From DATFRX01 sp035630615 (GTDB lineage: Bacteria; Actinomycetota; Actinomycetes; Propionibacteriales; Nocardioidaceae), in assembly GCA_035630615.1 (NCBI GenBank), contig DASQKI010000053.1, positions 1-15,943 on the forward strand: 15,943 bases of DNA, given 5' to 3'. Of this stretch, positions 7,625 to 14,142 are shown piece by piece. How positions within the stretch are numbered: position 1 is the first letter of the stretch; every line of letters begins with the position of its first letter. The notes below the pieces were generated by a model that saw nothing but the letters and a program-made list of their open reading frames with translations, made no database searches and was not told the DNA's origin. A program made the translations under genes and the position numbers.

Positions 7625-8335
7625 TCATACACCGCCGCCGACCGTGGCGTCGGAACTGCCCCGCCGTCGACGGCTCTTGGCCGGTAGGGTCCCGTCGCGC
7701 AACGCGCTCAGATCACTGCCGGTGTCGTTGATATGGAGGACGAACGGCCGGTGCTCGGTGTACTCGATGACGCATACCGCAGCCGTACCGATGACGATCC
7801 GCTGGAACTGGTCGAGATGGAGCCCGAGCGCGTCGGCGACCACGGCCTTGATGACGTCACCGTGGCTGACGGCGACCCAGATGCCGCCCGGGCCGACCTC
7901 CTGCTGGACCTCGGCGTTCCACCGTCGGACCGCGGCGATGGCCCGGGTCTGCATCTCCACCATCGACTCGCCACCGGGAAACATCACGGCGCTCGGATGC
8001 TGCTGCACCGTGCTCCACAGCTTGTGCTTGGTGAGGTCCTTCAGCTTGCGGCCGGTCCATTCGCCGTAGCCGCACTCGGTCAGGCCCTTGTCGCGACGGA
8101 CCCGCGGCTTCGGCGATCGCGACTGCGCCCGGGCGATCTCCTGCGCCGTCTCGAGGGTGCGTTCTAGTGGGCTGCTGACGATCCGCGCTAGTTGGAGGCC
8201 GGCGAGCCGTTGACCCAAGGCGGCGGCCTGGGCGCGGCCGGTGTCGTCGAGATGCACGCCGGGGGTTCGCCCGGCGAGAACGCCATCGGCGTTGGCGGCC
8301 GTACGGCCGTGCCGGACCAAGATCGCGAAGGCCAC
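7625..8335 (-). CDS. MSMEG_4193 family histidine phosphatase (putative phosphomutase)
   Basis: A 236-residue protein of the histidine phosphatase superfamily. It has the RHG signature (Arg8-His9-Gly10, His9 being the phospho-acceptor), a second arginine in SSPLERT (Arg59), an acid in GYGEWTG (Glu92), and the second catalytic histidine in VAVSHGD (His158). The family name MSMEG_4193 comes from the mycobacterial member; the M. tuberculosis equivalent is Rv2135c. The annotation as phosphoglycerate mutase-like does not fix the substrate; phosphatase activity is as likely as mutase. GTG at 8335 lies 6 nt after TACGCT, so leaderless. A long inverted repeat separates it from uppP. The C-terminal tail (about 215-236) is basic and low in complexity. 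Confidence 0.9.
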   Translation of the reverse strand: MAFAILVRHGRTAANADGVLAGRTPGVHLDDTGRAQAAALGQRLAGLQLARIVSSPLERTLETAQEIARAQSRSPKPRVRRDKGLTECGYGEWTGRKLKDLTKHKLWSTVQQHPSAVMFPGGESMVEMQTRAIAAVRRWNAEVQQEVGPGGIWVAVSHGDVIKAVVADALGLHLDQFQRIVIGTAAVCVIEYTEHRPFVLHINDTGSDLSALRDGTLPAKSRRRRGSSDATVGGGV

Positions 8336-8341
8336 CGCCCC

Positions 8342-8347
8342 AGCGTA
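8342..8347 (-). promoter_or_regulatory. Leaderless -10 element of the phosphomutase gene
   Basis: TACGCT on the minus strand, then GGGGCG, then GTG at 8335. The expected -35 position falls inside the right-hand-transcribed arm of the inverted repeat 8358-8399, so a factor bound to that repeat would compete with polymerase. Confidence 0.55.
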
Positions 8348-8357
8348 CGGGCCAACC

Positions 8358-8399
8358 TGTCAGGCACATGTGGACCCTGGGCTCCATATGTGCCTGACA
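8358..8399. repeat. 42-nt inverted repeat between uppP and phosphomutase gene
   Basis: Perfect 12-bp arms TGTCAGGCACAT (8358-8369) and ATGTGCCTGACA (8388-8399) continue inward with mostly paired bases (TGGA/TCCA, CC/GG, one C-C mismatch and two G-T pairs), so almost the entire 42 nt can fold. It begins 6 bp after the uppP stop on the minus strand and ends 10 bp before the phosphomutase -10. There is no following T-run. It may be a T-less terminator of the uppP operon, an operator for the next promoter, or a dispersed extragenic palindrome. Confidence 0.85.
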
Positions 8400-8405
8400 A
8401 CTCTG

Positions 8406-9233
8406 TTAGGTGGGCGACATGGTGCCGGTGGCCAGGAGCACGACGAGCAGGCCACCGACTGCGAGGCGGTACCAGACGAACAGCATCAGACTGTGCCCGG
8501 CGACGAACCTCAGCAGCCAGGCGATCGCTGCGTACGCGACGACGAAGCTCACCACGGTCGCGACGACAGTCTTCGCGACGCCGATGCCACCGCCGACGGC
8601 CTCGGGTAGCTCGTAGAGGCCGGCTCCAACCAGCGCCGGGATCGACAGGAAGAACGACATCCGGGTCGCGGTGACCCGATCGAGACCCAGCATGAGCCCG
8701 GCCGAGATCGTGGCGCCGGACCGCGAAACGCCGGGGATCAACGCGACGCACTGGGCGGTGCCGATGAGCAGGGTGTCGCGAAGCGTCATCTCGCGCTCGC
8801 CGCGCTCCTGGGTCGCGACATGCTCGGCCAGCACCAGCACGGCGCTCCAGACGATCAGCGATCCGGCGACCCACCAGAGGTTGCGCAGCGGCCCGGTGAT
8901 CAGCGACTCGCCGGCCAGCGCGACGACGACGATCGGGATCGAGCCGACGATGACGTACCACCCGAAGCGGTGGTCGAAGGTTCCCCGATACTCCGGTTTG
9001 AAGAGGCCGAGCACCCAGGCGCGGGCCATCCGCCAGATGTCTTCGCGGAAGTAGACCAACACCGCAAGGATCGCTCCGATCTGGATCACCGCCGTGAACG
9101 CCGTGATCTCGTCGGCGTCGATCGGCAGGCCGAGCAGCTTCTCGAAGATCGTCAGGTGCCCGGTGCTGGACACGGGCAAAAATTCGGTGAAGCCCTCGAC
9201 GATGCCGAGGACCACGGCCTGGAAGAAATCCAT
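8406..9233 (-). CDS. uppP: Undecaprenyl-diphosphatase UppP/BacA
   Basis: Integral membrane enzyme that dephosphorylates undecaprenyl diphosphate to the monophosphate lipid carrier used for peptidoglycan and other envelope polymers; overproduction of the family gives bacitracin resistance. The 275-residue protein has both BacA signatures: EGFTEFLPVSSTGH (13-26, with Glu13, Glu17 and His26) and PGVSRSGATI (167-176, Arg171). Several hydrophobic segments are visible (about 45-62, 91-108, 119-136, 200-250). The start ATG at 9233 is 6 nt after the stop of the F420-type oxidoreductase gene, with no good ribosome site close by, so it is probably co-transcribed and coupled. Its neighbours below match the mycobacterial Rv2136c context. 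Confidence 0.96.
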   Translation of the reverse strand: MDFFQAVVLGIVEGFTEFLPVSSTGHLTIFEKLLGLPIDADEITAFTAVIQIGAILAVLVYFREDIWRMARAWVLGLFKPEYRGTFDHRFGWYVIVGSIPIVVVALAGESLITGPLRNLWWVAGSLIVWSAVLVLAEHVATQERGEREMTLRDTLLIGTAQCVALIPGVSRSGATISAGLMLGLDRVTATRMSFFLSIPALVGAGLYELPEAVGGGIGVAKTVVATVVSFVVAYAAIAWLLRFVAGHSLMLFVWYRLAVGGLLVVLLATGTMSPT

Positions 9234-9239
9234 CGTCGG

Positions 9240-10292
9240 TCAGCCGTCTCCGAGTCCTGAGGCGTCGAGGGCATCAGCGACCGCGCGGAGGGTCTCGGTC
9301 CGGCCGGCCTCGTCGCCCGCGAACGCTGTCACGTTGAGCGTCGTCACGCCGGCCTCCGCGTAGGCGTGGATCCGCTCGGCGATCCGCTCCTTGGGTCCGA
9401 TCAGGGCCGTCTGGTCGATCAGGTCTCGCGGCACCGCCGCCATCGCCTCCCGATGCTGCTTGTCGAGGTACAGAGTCTGGATCCGCTTGGCCGCATCGTC
9501 GTAGCCCATGCGGCGAGCCAATGCGTTGTAGAAGTTCTGCTTCCGGCTGCCCATGCCGCCGACATAGAGAGCTGTGTAGGCCCGCAGCGGCTCGGCACAC
9601 GCGTCCACGTCGTCACCGATAACGACGGGGACGTTGGCCACCACGTCGATGTCGTCGAGCGTCTTGCCGGCCTTGGCGGCGCCGGCCCGCAGCGGCGCCA
9701 GCGACCCCTCGGCATGCTCTGGCGCGAAGAAGATGCTGAGCCACCCGTCGGCGATCTCGCCGGTCAGCTCGAGGTTCTTGGGCCCGATCACGGCCAGGTA
9801 GATCGGGATGTGCGGCCGGTACGGGTGGAGCATCAGCTTGAGCGGCTTCCCGGGTCCGTCCGGCAATGGCAGCGTGAAGTGGTCACCGTCGTAGCGCACG
9901 GTCTGGCGGTCCAGGGCGAGCTTGACGATGTCGACGTACTCGCGGGTCCGAGCCAACGGCTTGGCGAACCGTACGCCGTGCCAGCCCTCCGACACCTGAG
10001 GGCCGGACACACCGAGTCCCAGGCGAAAGCGCCCCTCGGTGAGGGTGTCCAGCGTCGCGGCCGTCATCGCGGTCATCGCGGGCGATCGACCGGGGATCTG
10101 CATGATCGCGCTGCCGACGTCGATCCGCTCGGTCTGCGCGGCGATCCAGGTCAGCATCGTGATGACGTCGGAGCCGTAGGCCTCGGCGGCCCACACGCTG
10201 CCGTAGCCGGCCTCCTCGGCCGCTCGAGCGAGCCGAACGTGTTCGCCGCCGGCAGTGGTCGCGACATAGCCGATGTTGAGTCCCAGGCGCAC
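9240..10292 (-). CDS. LLM class F420-dependent oxidoreductase
   Basis: A 350-residue luciferase-like monooxygenase (TIM barrel) protein, probably using reduced coenzyme F420 in hydride transfer; the substrate is unknown. Family features include the N-terminal strand RLGLNIGYV, SVWAAEAYGSDVITMLTWIAAQTERI (32-57), GSAIMQIPGRSP (60-71) and GRFRLGLGVSGPQV (87-100). The later PIYLAVIGPKNLELTGEIADGW segment is also typical. F420 rather than FMN is inferred from similarity to actinobacterial members. GTG at 10292 lies 6 nt after TAGGCT: leaderless. It heads the minus-strand block and is divergent from the aldo/keto reductase gene. Confidence 0.92.
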   Translation of the reverse strand: MRLGLNIGYVATTAGGEHVRLARAAEEAGYGSVWAAEAYGSDVITMLTWIAAQTERIDVGSAIMQIPGRSPAMTAMTAATLDTLTEGRFRLGLGVSGPQVSEGWHGVRFAKPLARTREYVDIVKLALDRQTVRYDGDHFTLPLPDGPGKPLKLMLHPYRPHIPIYLAVIGPKNLELTGEIADGWLSIFFAPEHAEGSLAPLRAGAAKAGKTLDDIDVVANVPVVIGDDVDACAEPLRAYTALYVGGMGSRKQNFYNALARRMGYDDAAKRIQTLYLDKQHREAMAAVPRDLIDQTALIGPKERIAERIHAYAEAGVTTLNVTAFAGDEAGRTETLRAVADALDASGLGDG

Positions 10293-10298
10293 CCGGGG

Positions 10299-10304
10299 AG
10301 CCTA
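10299..10304 (-). promoter_or_regulatory. Leaderless -10 element of the LLM oxidoreductase gene
   Basis: TAGGCT on the minus strand, CCCCGG, then GTG at 10292. A TTGAGC sits 14 nt upstream of it (10324-10319), which is short for a -35 spacing. This promoter probably also serves uppP. Confidence 0.65.
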
Positions 10305-10404
10305 GCGGTCGGTCGACGGCTCAATATCCGGGGCGTCGGCCGATGCGAGATTGCGGCACATGGGTCGACGTCAACGACGCAGATGGGCGCAAAACCGGGT
10401 CGGC

Positions 10405-10410
10405 TAGGGT
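10405..10410 (+). promoter_or_regulatory. Leaderless -10 element of the aldo/keto reductase gene
   Basis: TAGGGT is followed by TCGCGC and then ATG at 10417, the same 6-nt geometry as the other promoters. No -35 hexamer is evident. The 124-bp divergent gap 10293-10416 holds this and the LLM promoter and nothing else I can recognise. Confidence 0.6.
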
Positions 10411-10416
10411 TCGCGC

Positions 10417-11382
10417 ATGCAGCAGCGACGGCTCGGCCGAAGTGGCCTGTCCGTGTCGTGTCTCGGGCTCGGCACGTGGCTCTGGGGGCAGGACACCGAC
10501 GAGCACGAGGCCAAGGACGCCCTCACGGCCTTCGTCGACGCCGGCGGCACGCTGGTCGACACGGCAGCGAGCTACGGCGACGGTGCGTCCGAGCGGGTAC
10601 TCGGCGGCCTGATCGACAAGGTCGTGGCCCGCGACGAACTCGTGATCGCGACCAAGGCCGGCCTCGGCACGCGGCGCGGCGAATGGGGCGCCGACACGTC
10701 GCGCGGCGGCCTGCTGCGCCAGCTCGACGGATCGCTCCACCGCCTCGGCCTCGACGAGGTCGACCTCTGGCAGGTGCATGTGTGGTCGAGGACCGCACCA
10801 TGGCAGGAGACGCTGTCGGCGCTCGACTACGCCGTCTCGAGCGGTCGAGCTCGCTACGTCGGCATCTCGAACTGGTCGGGTTGGCAGACCGGGTTGGGTT
10901 ACGCCTGGCAGGCGGCAGCGCCCGGACGTGCACCGCTGGTGTCGACCCAGGTCGAATACTCGCTGCTCAATCGGGCGATCGAAGACGAGGTGCTACCGGC
11001 GGCGCGGGCACTCGGCATGGGCGTGCTTGCCTGGTCGCCGTTGGGGCGCGGCGTGTTGACCGGGAAGTATCGAGCCGGAGTGCCGGCCGACTCTCGGGCG
11101 GCGACGCCTCATCTGGGCAGCAACGTCGAGCCCTATCTCGACGAGGGCTCGCACGGCATTGTCGAGGCGGTCGTGCGCGCCGCCGACGGACTCGGACTGT
11201 CGCCGATCCAGACCGCTCTCGCATGGGTGCTCGCCAGGCCCGGCCTCAGCTCGGCTCTGGTCGGCGCTCGCACCACGGCCCAGCTCACCGCCTCGCTCGA
11301 CGCCTGGGAGGTCGAGCTGCCGCAAGAGATCGTCGACGCGCTCGACGACGTCTCCGACGAGGGCGCCGACACGCCATCGTGA
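10417..11382 (+). CDS. Aldo/keto reductase
   Basis: A 321-residue NADPH-dependent oxidoreductase of the aldo/keto reductase superfamily (TIM barrel, cytoplasmic). The catalytic tetrad is present: Asp48 (VDTA), Tyr53 (SYGDG), Lys80 (ATKAG) and His121 (WQVHVW). The N-terminus RRLGRSGLSVSCLGLGTWLWG and the C-terminal SSALVGARTTAQL (cofactor phosphate binding) resemble the voltage-channel beta-subunit-like branch. Substrate unknown. The start is leaderless ATG. Its last bases overlap the next start (GTGA), so it is coupled to the RecD2-like gene, a pairing I recall from other actinobacteria. Confidence 0.95.
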   Translation: MQQRRLGRSGLSVSCLGLGTWLWGQDTDEHEAKDALTAFVDAGGTLVDTAASYGDGASERVLGGLIDKVVARDELVIATKAGLGTRRGEWGADTSRGGLLRQLDGSLHRLGLDEVDLWQVHVWSRTAPWQETLSALDYAVSSGRARYVGISNWSGWQTGLGYAWQAAAPGRAPLVSTQVEYSLLNRAIEDEVLPAARALGMGVLAWSPLGRGVLTGKYRAGVPADSRAATPHLGSNVEPYLDEGSHGIVEAVVRAADGLGLSPIQTALAWVLARPGLSSALVGARTTAQLTASLDAWEVELPQEIVDALDDVSDEGADTPS

Positions 11383-12806
11383 ACGGGTCGGACGGATCGG
11401 CAGTGGGGCCGGAGGACGCAGGGTCGGAGGGCGCAGGGTCGGATGCGGCCGGCCCGGAAGCTACAGCGCCGGAAGAGGCGGGGCCAGGAGGGGCGGCAGC
11501 GTCGGATGTGATCGGGTCGGGTGACGGCGGTCCGGGTGGCGCGTCCGGGCCGAATGTCGATCCCTGGCGGGCGCTCGATGCCCCGGATGCCACGCCGGTC
11601 AGCGCCGATGCCCTCGCCCAGGAGCAGCTCGGTCGGTATGCGGCTGACGATGTACGCCGGTCGGCCGCTCTCACGGGTTGGCTGGTGCGCCGCGCCGCCG
11701 CCGACGGTTCGACGACTCTCGACGGCGTCACCTGGGCGGCGGCGCTGCGTGGCTACGACATCGACTCGCCACGGCCCGGACTCGACGCGGCCGCGGCCGC
11801 CGGTCGGGTCGTCGCGCTGCCCTCGGAGCGGGCGCTTGCGCATCCGCAGTGGGGACCGCTCGAGGAGCAGCTCGCGGACGACGTCCATGCGATCGTGGCG
11901 TCGGGCGGACCCGACACCACACCGGCGGATCCCGTCGATGCGGCACTGGCGATGCCGCTGTGCACCGTCACCGCCGGCCGTGGAAGCGGATCCGACGACT
12001 GGGCTCGACGCCTGCGCAAGCTCGCCGATGCCGCCGGCCGGCCCATGACGATCGTCAACGACGCGCACCGACTCGGCCTGGCCGCCGCGGCCGAGATCCT
12101 CGAAAACCATGACGCCGACGCCAGTCTCGTGCTGATCGGCGACCCGGACGAGCTGGAGCCGGCCGAGCCCGGCCGATTCTTCGGCGACCTCGTCGCGAGT
12201 GGCGTGGTGCCGACAGTTCGGCTACCGGTCGACGTCGGCCCGTCGACCGGCGAGGTGGCGACCGGCGACGGAGCGGCCGGCGCCGAGGCGACCGGCGAGG
12301 CTGCGACCGGCGCCGAGGACGCCCCGATCATCCGCCTCATCGAGTCGCTTCGGACCGGCGAGCTGCGGCCGGTCGAGCCCCGACAGCACGCGGTCGTCGT
12401 GTCACCCGTGGCCGACGCCGCCCAGGCAGTCGCCCGCACCCGCGAGTTGGTGACCGACGCACTGCCCCACGTGTTGGGCGTCGGCCCGTCAGACGTCGTC
12501 GTCCTCGGCATTCGGTCTGCCGGCACGGCCGGAGTCGATGCGCTGCGCGAGGCGGTGGGCGGCGACTCCGACGTCGAGGTGGCCGCCGTGCACGACGCGG
12601 TCGGCCGCCGGGCCGAGGCGGTGGTGCTCGTGCTGCCTGCCGAGTCGGCGGGTTCACTCACCCGGGCGCATCTCATCAGCGCCGCCTCGATGGCGGGCCG
12701 GCATCTGTCGATCGTGCACCAAGCCGGACCGGCGTTGGCCGCCGCCGTCCGGCTTCGGCCGCATCGCCCCCGACACACGCGGCTCGCGCGATTGCTTCAG
12801 GCCTGA
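11379..12806 (+). CDS. Degenerate RecD2-like protein (helix-hairpin-helix region, inactive-looking helicase core)
   Basis: A 475-residue protein. Residues 1-60 are a Gly/Ala/Glu/Pro-rich disordered tail. Residues 61-146 resemble the region before the helicase core of RecD2 (DPWRAL...DALAQEQLG, helical repeats, AGRVVAL). The core keeps the outline of RecD2 but not its chemistry. TVTAGRGSG (197-204) stands where Walker A (GxxGxGKT/S) belongs. IVNDAHRLG (225-233) replaces the DE of motif II. LVLIGDPDELEPAEPGRFFGDLVASG (250-275) matches motif III closely. VHDAVGRRAEAVVLVLP (404-420) replaces VHKSQGSE. SMAGRHLSIVHQ (437-448) lacks the TRA arginine of motif VI. A repetitive insert lies at 286-313. 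It probably does not hydrolyse ATP; a structural or DNA-binding role is inference. GTG at 11379 overlaps the preceding stop by 4 nt. The 3' end overlaps the M20 peptidase gene by 10 bp. Confidence 0.8.
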   Translation: MNGSDGSAVGPEDAGSEGAGSDAAGPEATAPEEAGPGGAAASDVIGSGDGGPGGASGPNVDPWRALDAPDATPVSADALAQEQLGRYAADDVRRSAALTGWLVRRAAADGSTTLDGVTWAAALRGYDIDSPRPGLDAAAAAGRVVALPSERALAHPQWGPLEEQLADDVHAIVASGGPDTTPADPVDAALAMPLCTVTAGRGSGSDDWARRLRKLADAAGRPMTIVNDAHRLGLAAAAEILENHDADASLVLIGDPDELEPAEPGRFFGDLVASGVVPTVRLPVDVGPSTGEVATGDGAAGAEATGEAATGAEDAPIIRLIESLRTGELRPVEPRQHAVVVSPVADAAQAVARTRELVTDALPHVLGVGPSDVVVLGIRSAGTAGVDALREAVGGDSDVEVAAVHDAVGRRAEAVVLVLPAESAGSLTRAHLISAASMAGRHLSIVHQAGPALAAAVRLRPHRPRHTRLARLLQA

Positions 12807-14110
12807 TCGAGGAGGCGGTCCAGTACGCGAGCCCCGAACGACAGCGCGTCCACCGGCACCCGCTCGTCGACGCCGTGGAACAAGGCAGTGAAGTCCAGGT
12901 CCGCCGGCAGTCGGAGCGGGACGAACCCGTACGACGGGATGCCGAGCCGACTCCACGCCTTGGCATCGGTGCCGGCGGACATGAGGTACGGCGCGATATG
13001 GGCGTCGGGATCCTCGGCGAGGAGACTGGCGGTCATCGCGTCGACCATGTCGCCGGCAAACTCCCCTTCGAGCGCGACGTCCTCGTGCTCGATGTCGACC
13101 TCGATGTGCGGCCCGACGTGGTCCCGCAGCCCGGCGACGAACGCGTCCCGCTCACCAGGCAGGAACCGCCCGTCCATCCAGGCCTGTGCCTCTCCGGGCA
13201 CCACGTTGATCTTGTAGCCGGCCTGCAGCATCGTCGGGTTCGTCGTGTTGCGGATCCCGGCGCCGATCATCCGGGCGGCCGGGCCGAGCTCGGCGATCAG
13301 CTTGTCCGGGTCGTCGCTGGTGGAGTCGGCGAGCTCGCGTACTTTCTCGAGGAGCTGTCGCATCACGGGGCCGGGCTGGGCCGGCCACTCGTACGCGCCG
13401 ATCGTGCCGACCGCCTGAGCGAGCCGCGCGATGGCGTTGTCGGGATGCCGCATCGAGCCGTGCCCGGCGGTTCCGTGTGCGGTGAGCCGGATCCAGGTCA
13501 TTCCCTTCTCGCCGGACTCGATCAGGTAGAGCCGCTGCCCCGCCACCTCGGTCGAGAAGCCGCCGACCTCGCCGATCGCATCCGTGCAGTCCGTCAGCCA
13601 GGCCGCATGCTCCTCCACCAGCCAGTGCGCTCCGCTTCGGCCGCCCGCCTCCTCATCGGCCGTGAACGCGAAAACGACCGGCCGGCGCGGAGCCCATCCG
13701 GCGAGCTGCCGCGCCTCGAGGACGGACAGCAGCATCGCGTCGAAGTCCTTCATGTCGACGGTGCCGCGTCCGTACAGATAACCGTCGACGATCTCGCCGG
13801 CGAACGGAGGCACACTCCAGTCGTCGGCTCTCGCCGGCACGACGTCGAGATGTCCATGCAGCAGCAGCGGCTCGGCGTCAGGATCGCGTCCGCCCCATCG
13901 GGCGAGGACGTTCGCTCGTCCCGGCACGGACTCGACCAGCATCGGCTCGAGCCCCGCCGACGACAGTCGCTCGGCCACGTACTCGGCGGCACCCCGCTCC
14001 CCTGGGCCCGAGTCGTCGCCGTAGTTCGACGTGTCGATCCGGACCAGCGATCGGCAGTGCTCCAGCACACCGGCCGCCGGGTCGTACGATGGGCGCGCCT
14101 CACTCGTCAT
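12797..14110 (-). CDS. M20/M25/M40 family metallopeptidase
   Basis: A 437-residue dinuclear zinc hydrolase of the M20 family (dipeptidase, carboxypeptidase or acyl-amino-acid deacylase). Metal and catalytic residues are visible: His87 and Asp89 in LLHGHLDVVP, Asp119 in GRGTVDMKD, the catalytic Glu153 with Glu154 in TADEEAGG, and Glu181 (GEVGG). The dimerisation/lid domain follows from about 200 with AHGTAGHGSM (His212). The final zinc histidine is in LFHGVDERVP near the end. No signal peptide, so cytoplasmic. I chose ATG at 14110 because AGGA lies 7 nt upstream; GTG at 14125 would add five residues. It follows the quinone-oxidoreductase gene by 32 bp on the same strand. The substrate cannot be told. 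Confidence 0.93.
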   Translation of the reverse strand: MTSEARPSYDPAAGVLEHCRSLVRIDTSNYGDDSGPGERGAAEYVAERLSSAGLEPMLVESVPGRANVLARWGGRDPDAEPLLLHGHLDVVPARADDWSVPPFAGEIVDGYLYGRGTVDMKDFDAMLLSVLEARQLAGWAPRRPVVFAFTADEEAGGRSGAHWLVEEHAAWLTDCTDAIGEVGGFSTEVAGQRLYLIESGEKGMTWIRLTAHGTAGHGSMRHPDNAIARLAQAVGTIGAYEWPAQPGPVMRQLLEKVRELADSTSDDPDKLIAELGPAARMIGAGIRNTTNPTMLQAGYKINVVPGEAQAWMDGRFLPGERDAFVAGLRDHVGPHIEVDIEHEDVALEGEFAGDMVDAMTASLLAEDPDAHIAPYLMSAGTDAKAWSRLGIPSYGFVPLRLPADLDFTALFHGVDERVPVDALSFGARVLDRLLDQA

Positions 14111-14142
14111 TCCCCCATCCTGCACCCTGGACGCCGGTGCCG

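Noticed and set aside
9366..11378. Upstream two-thirds of the 1146-codon plus-strand frame ending at 12806
   Set aside because: It runs antisense through the LLM oxidoreductase gene and out of frame through the aldo/keto reductase gene. Only the part from GTG 11379 has protein-like sequence and RecD2 similarity.
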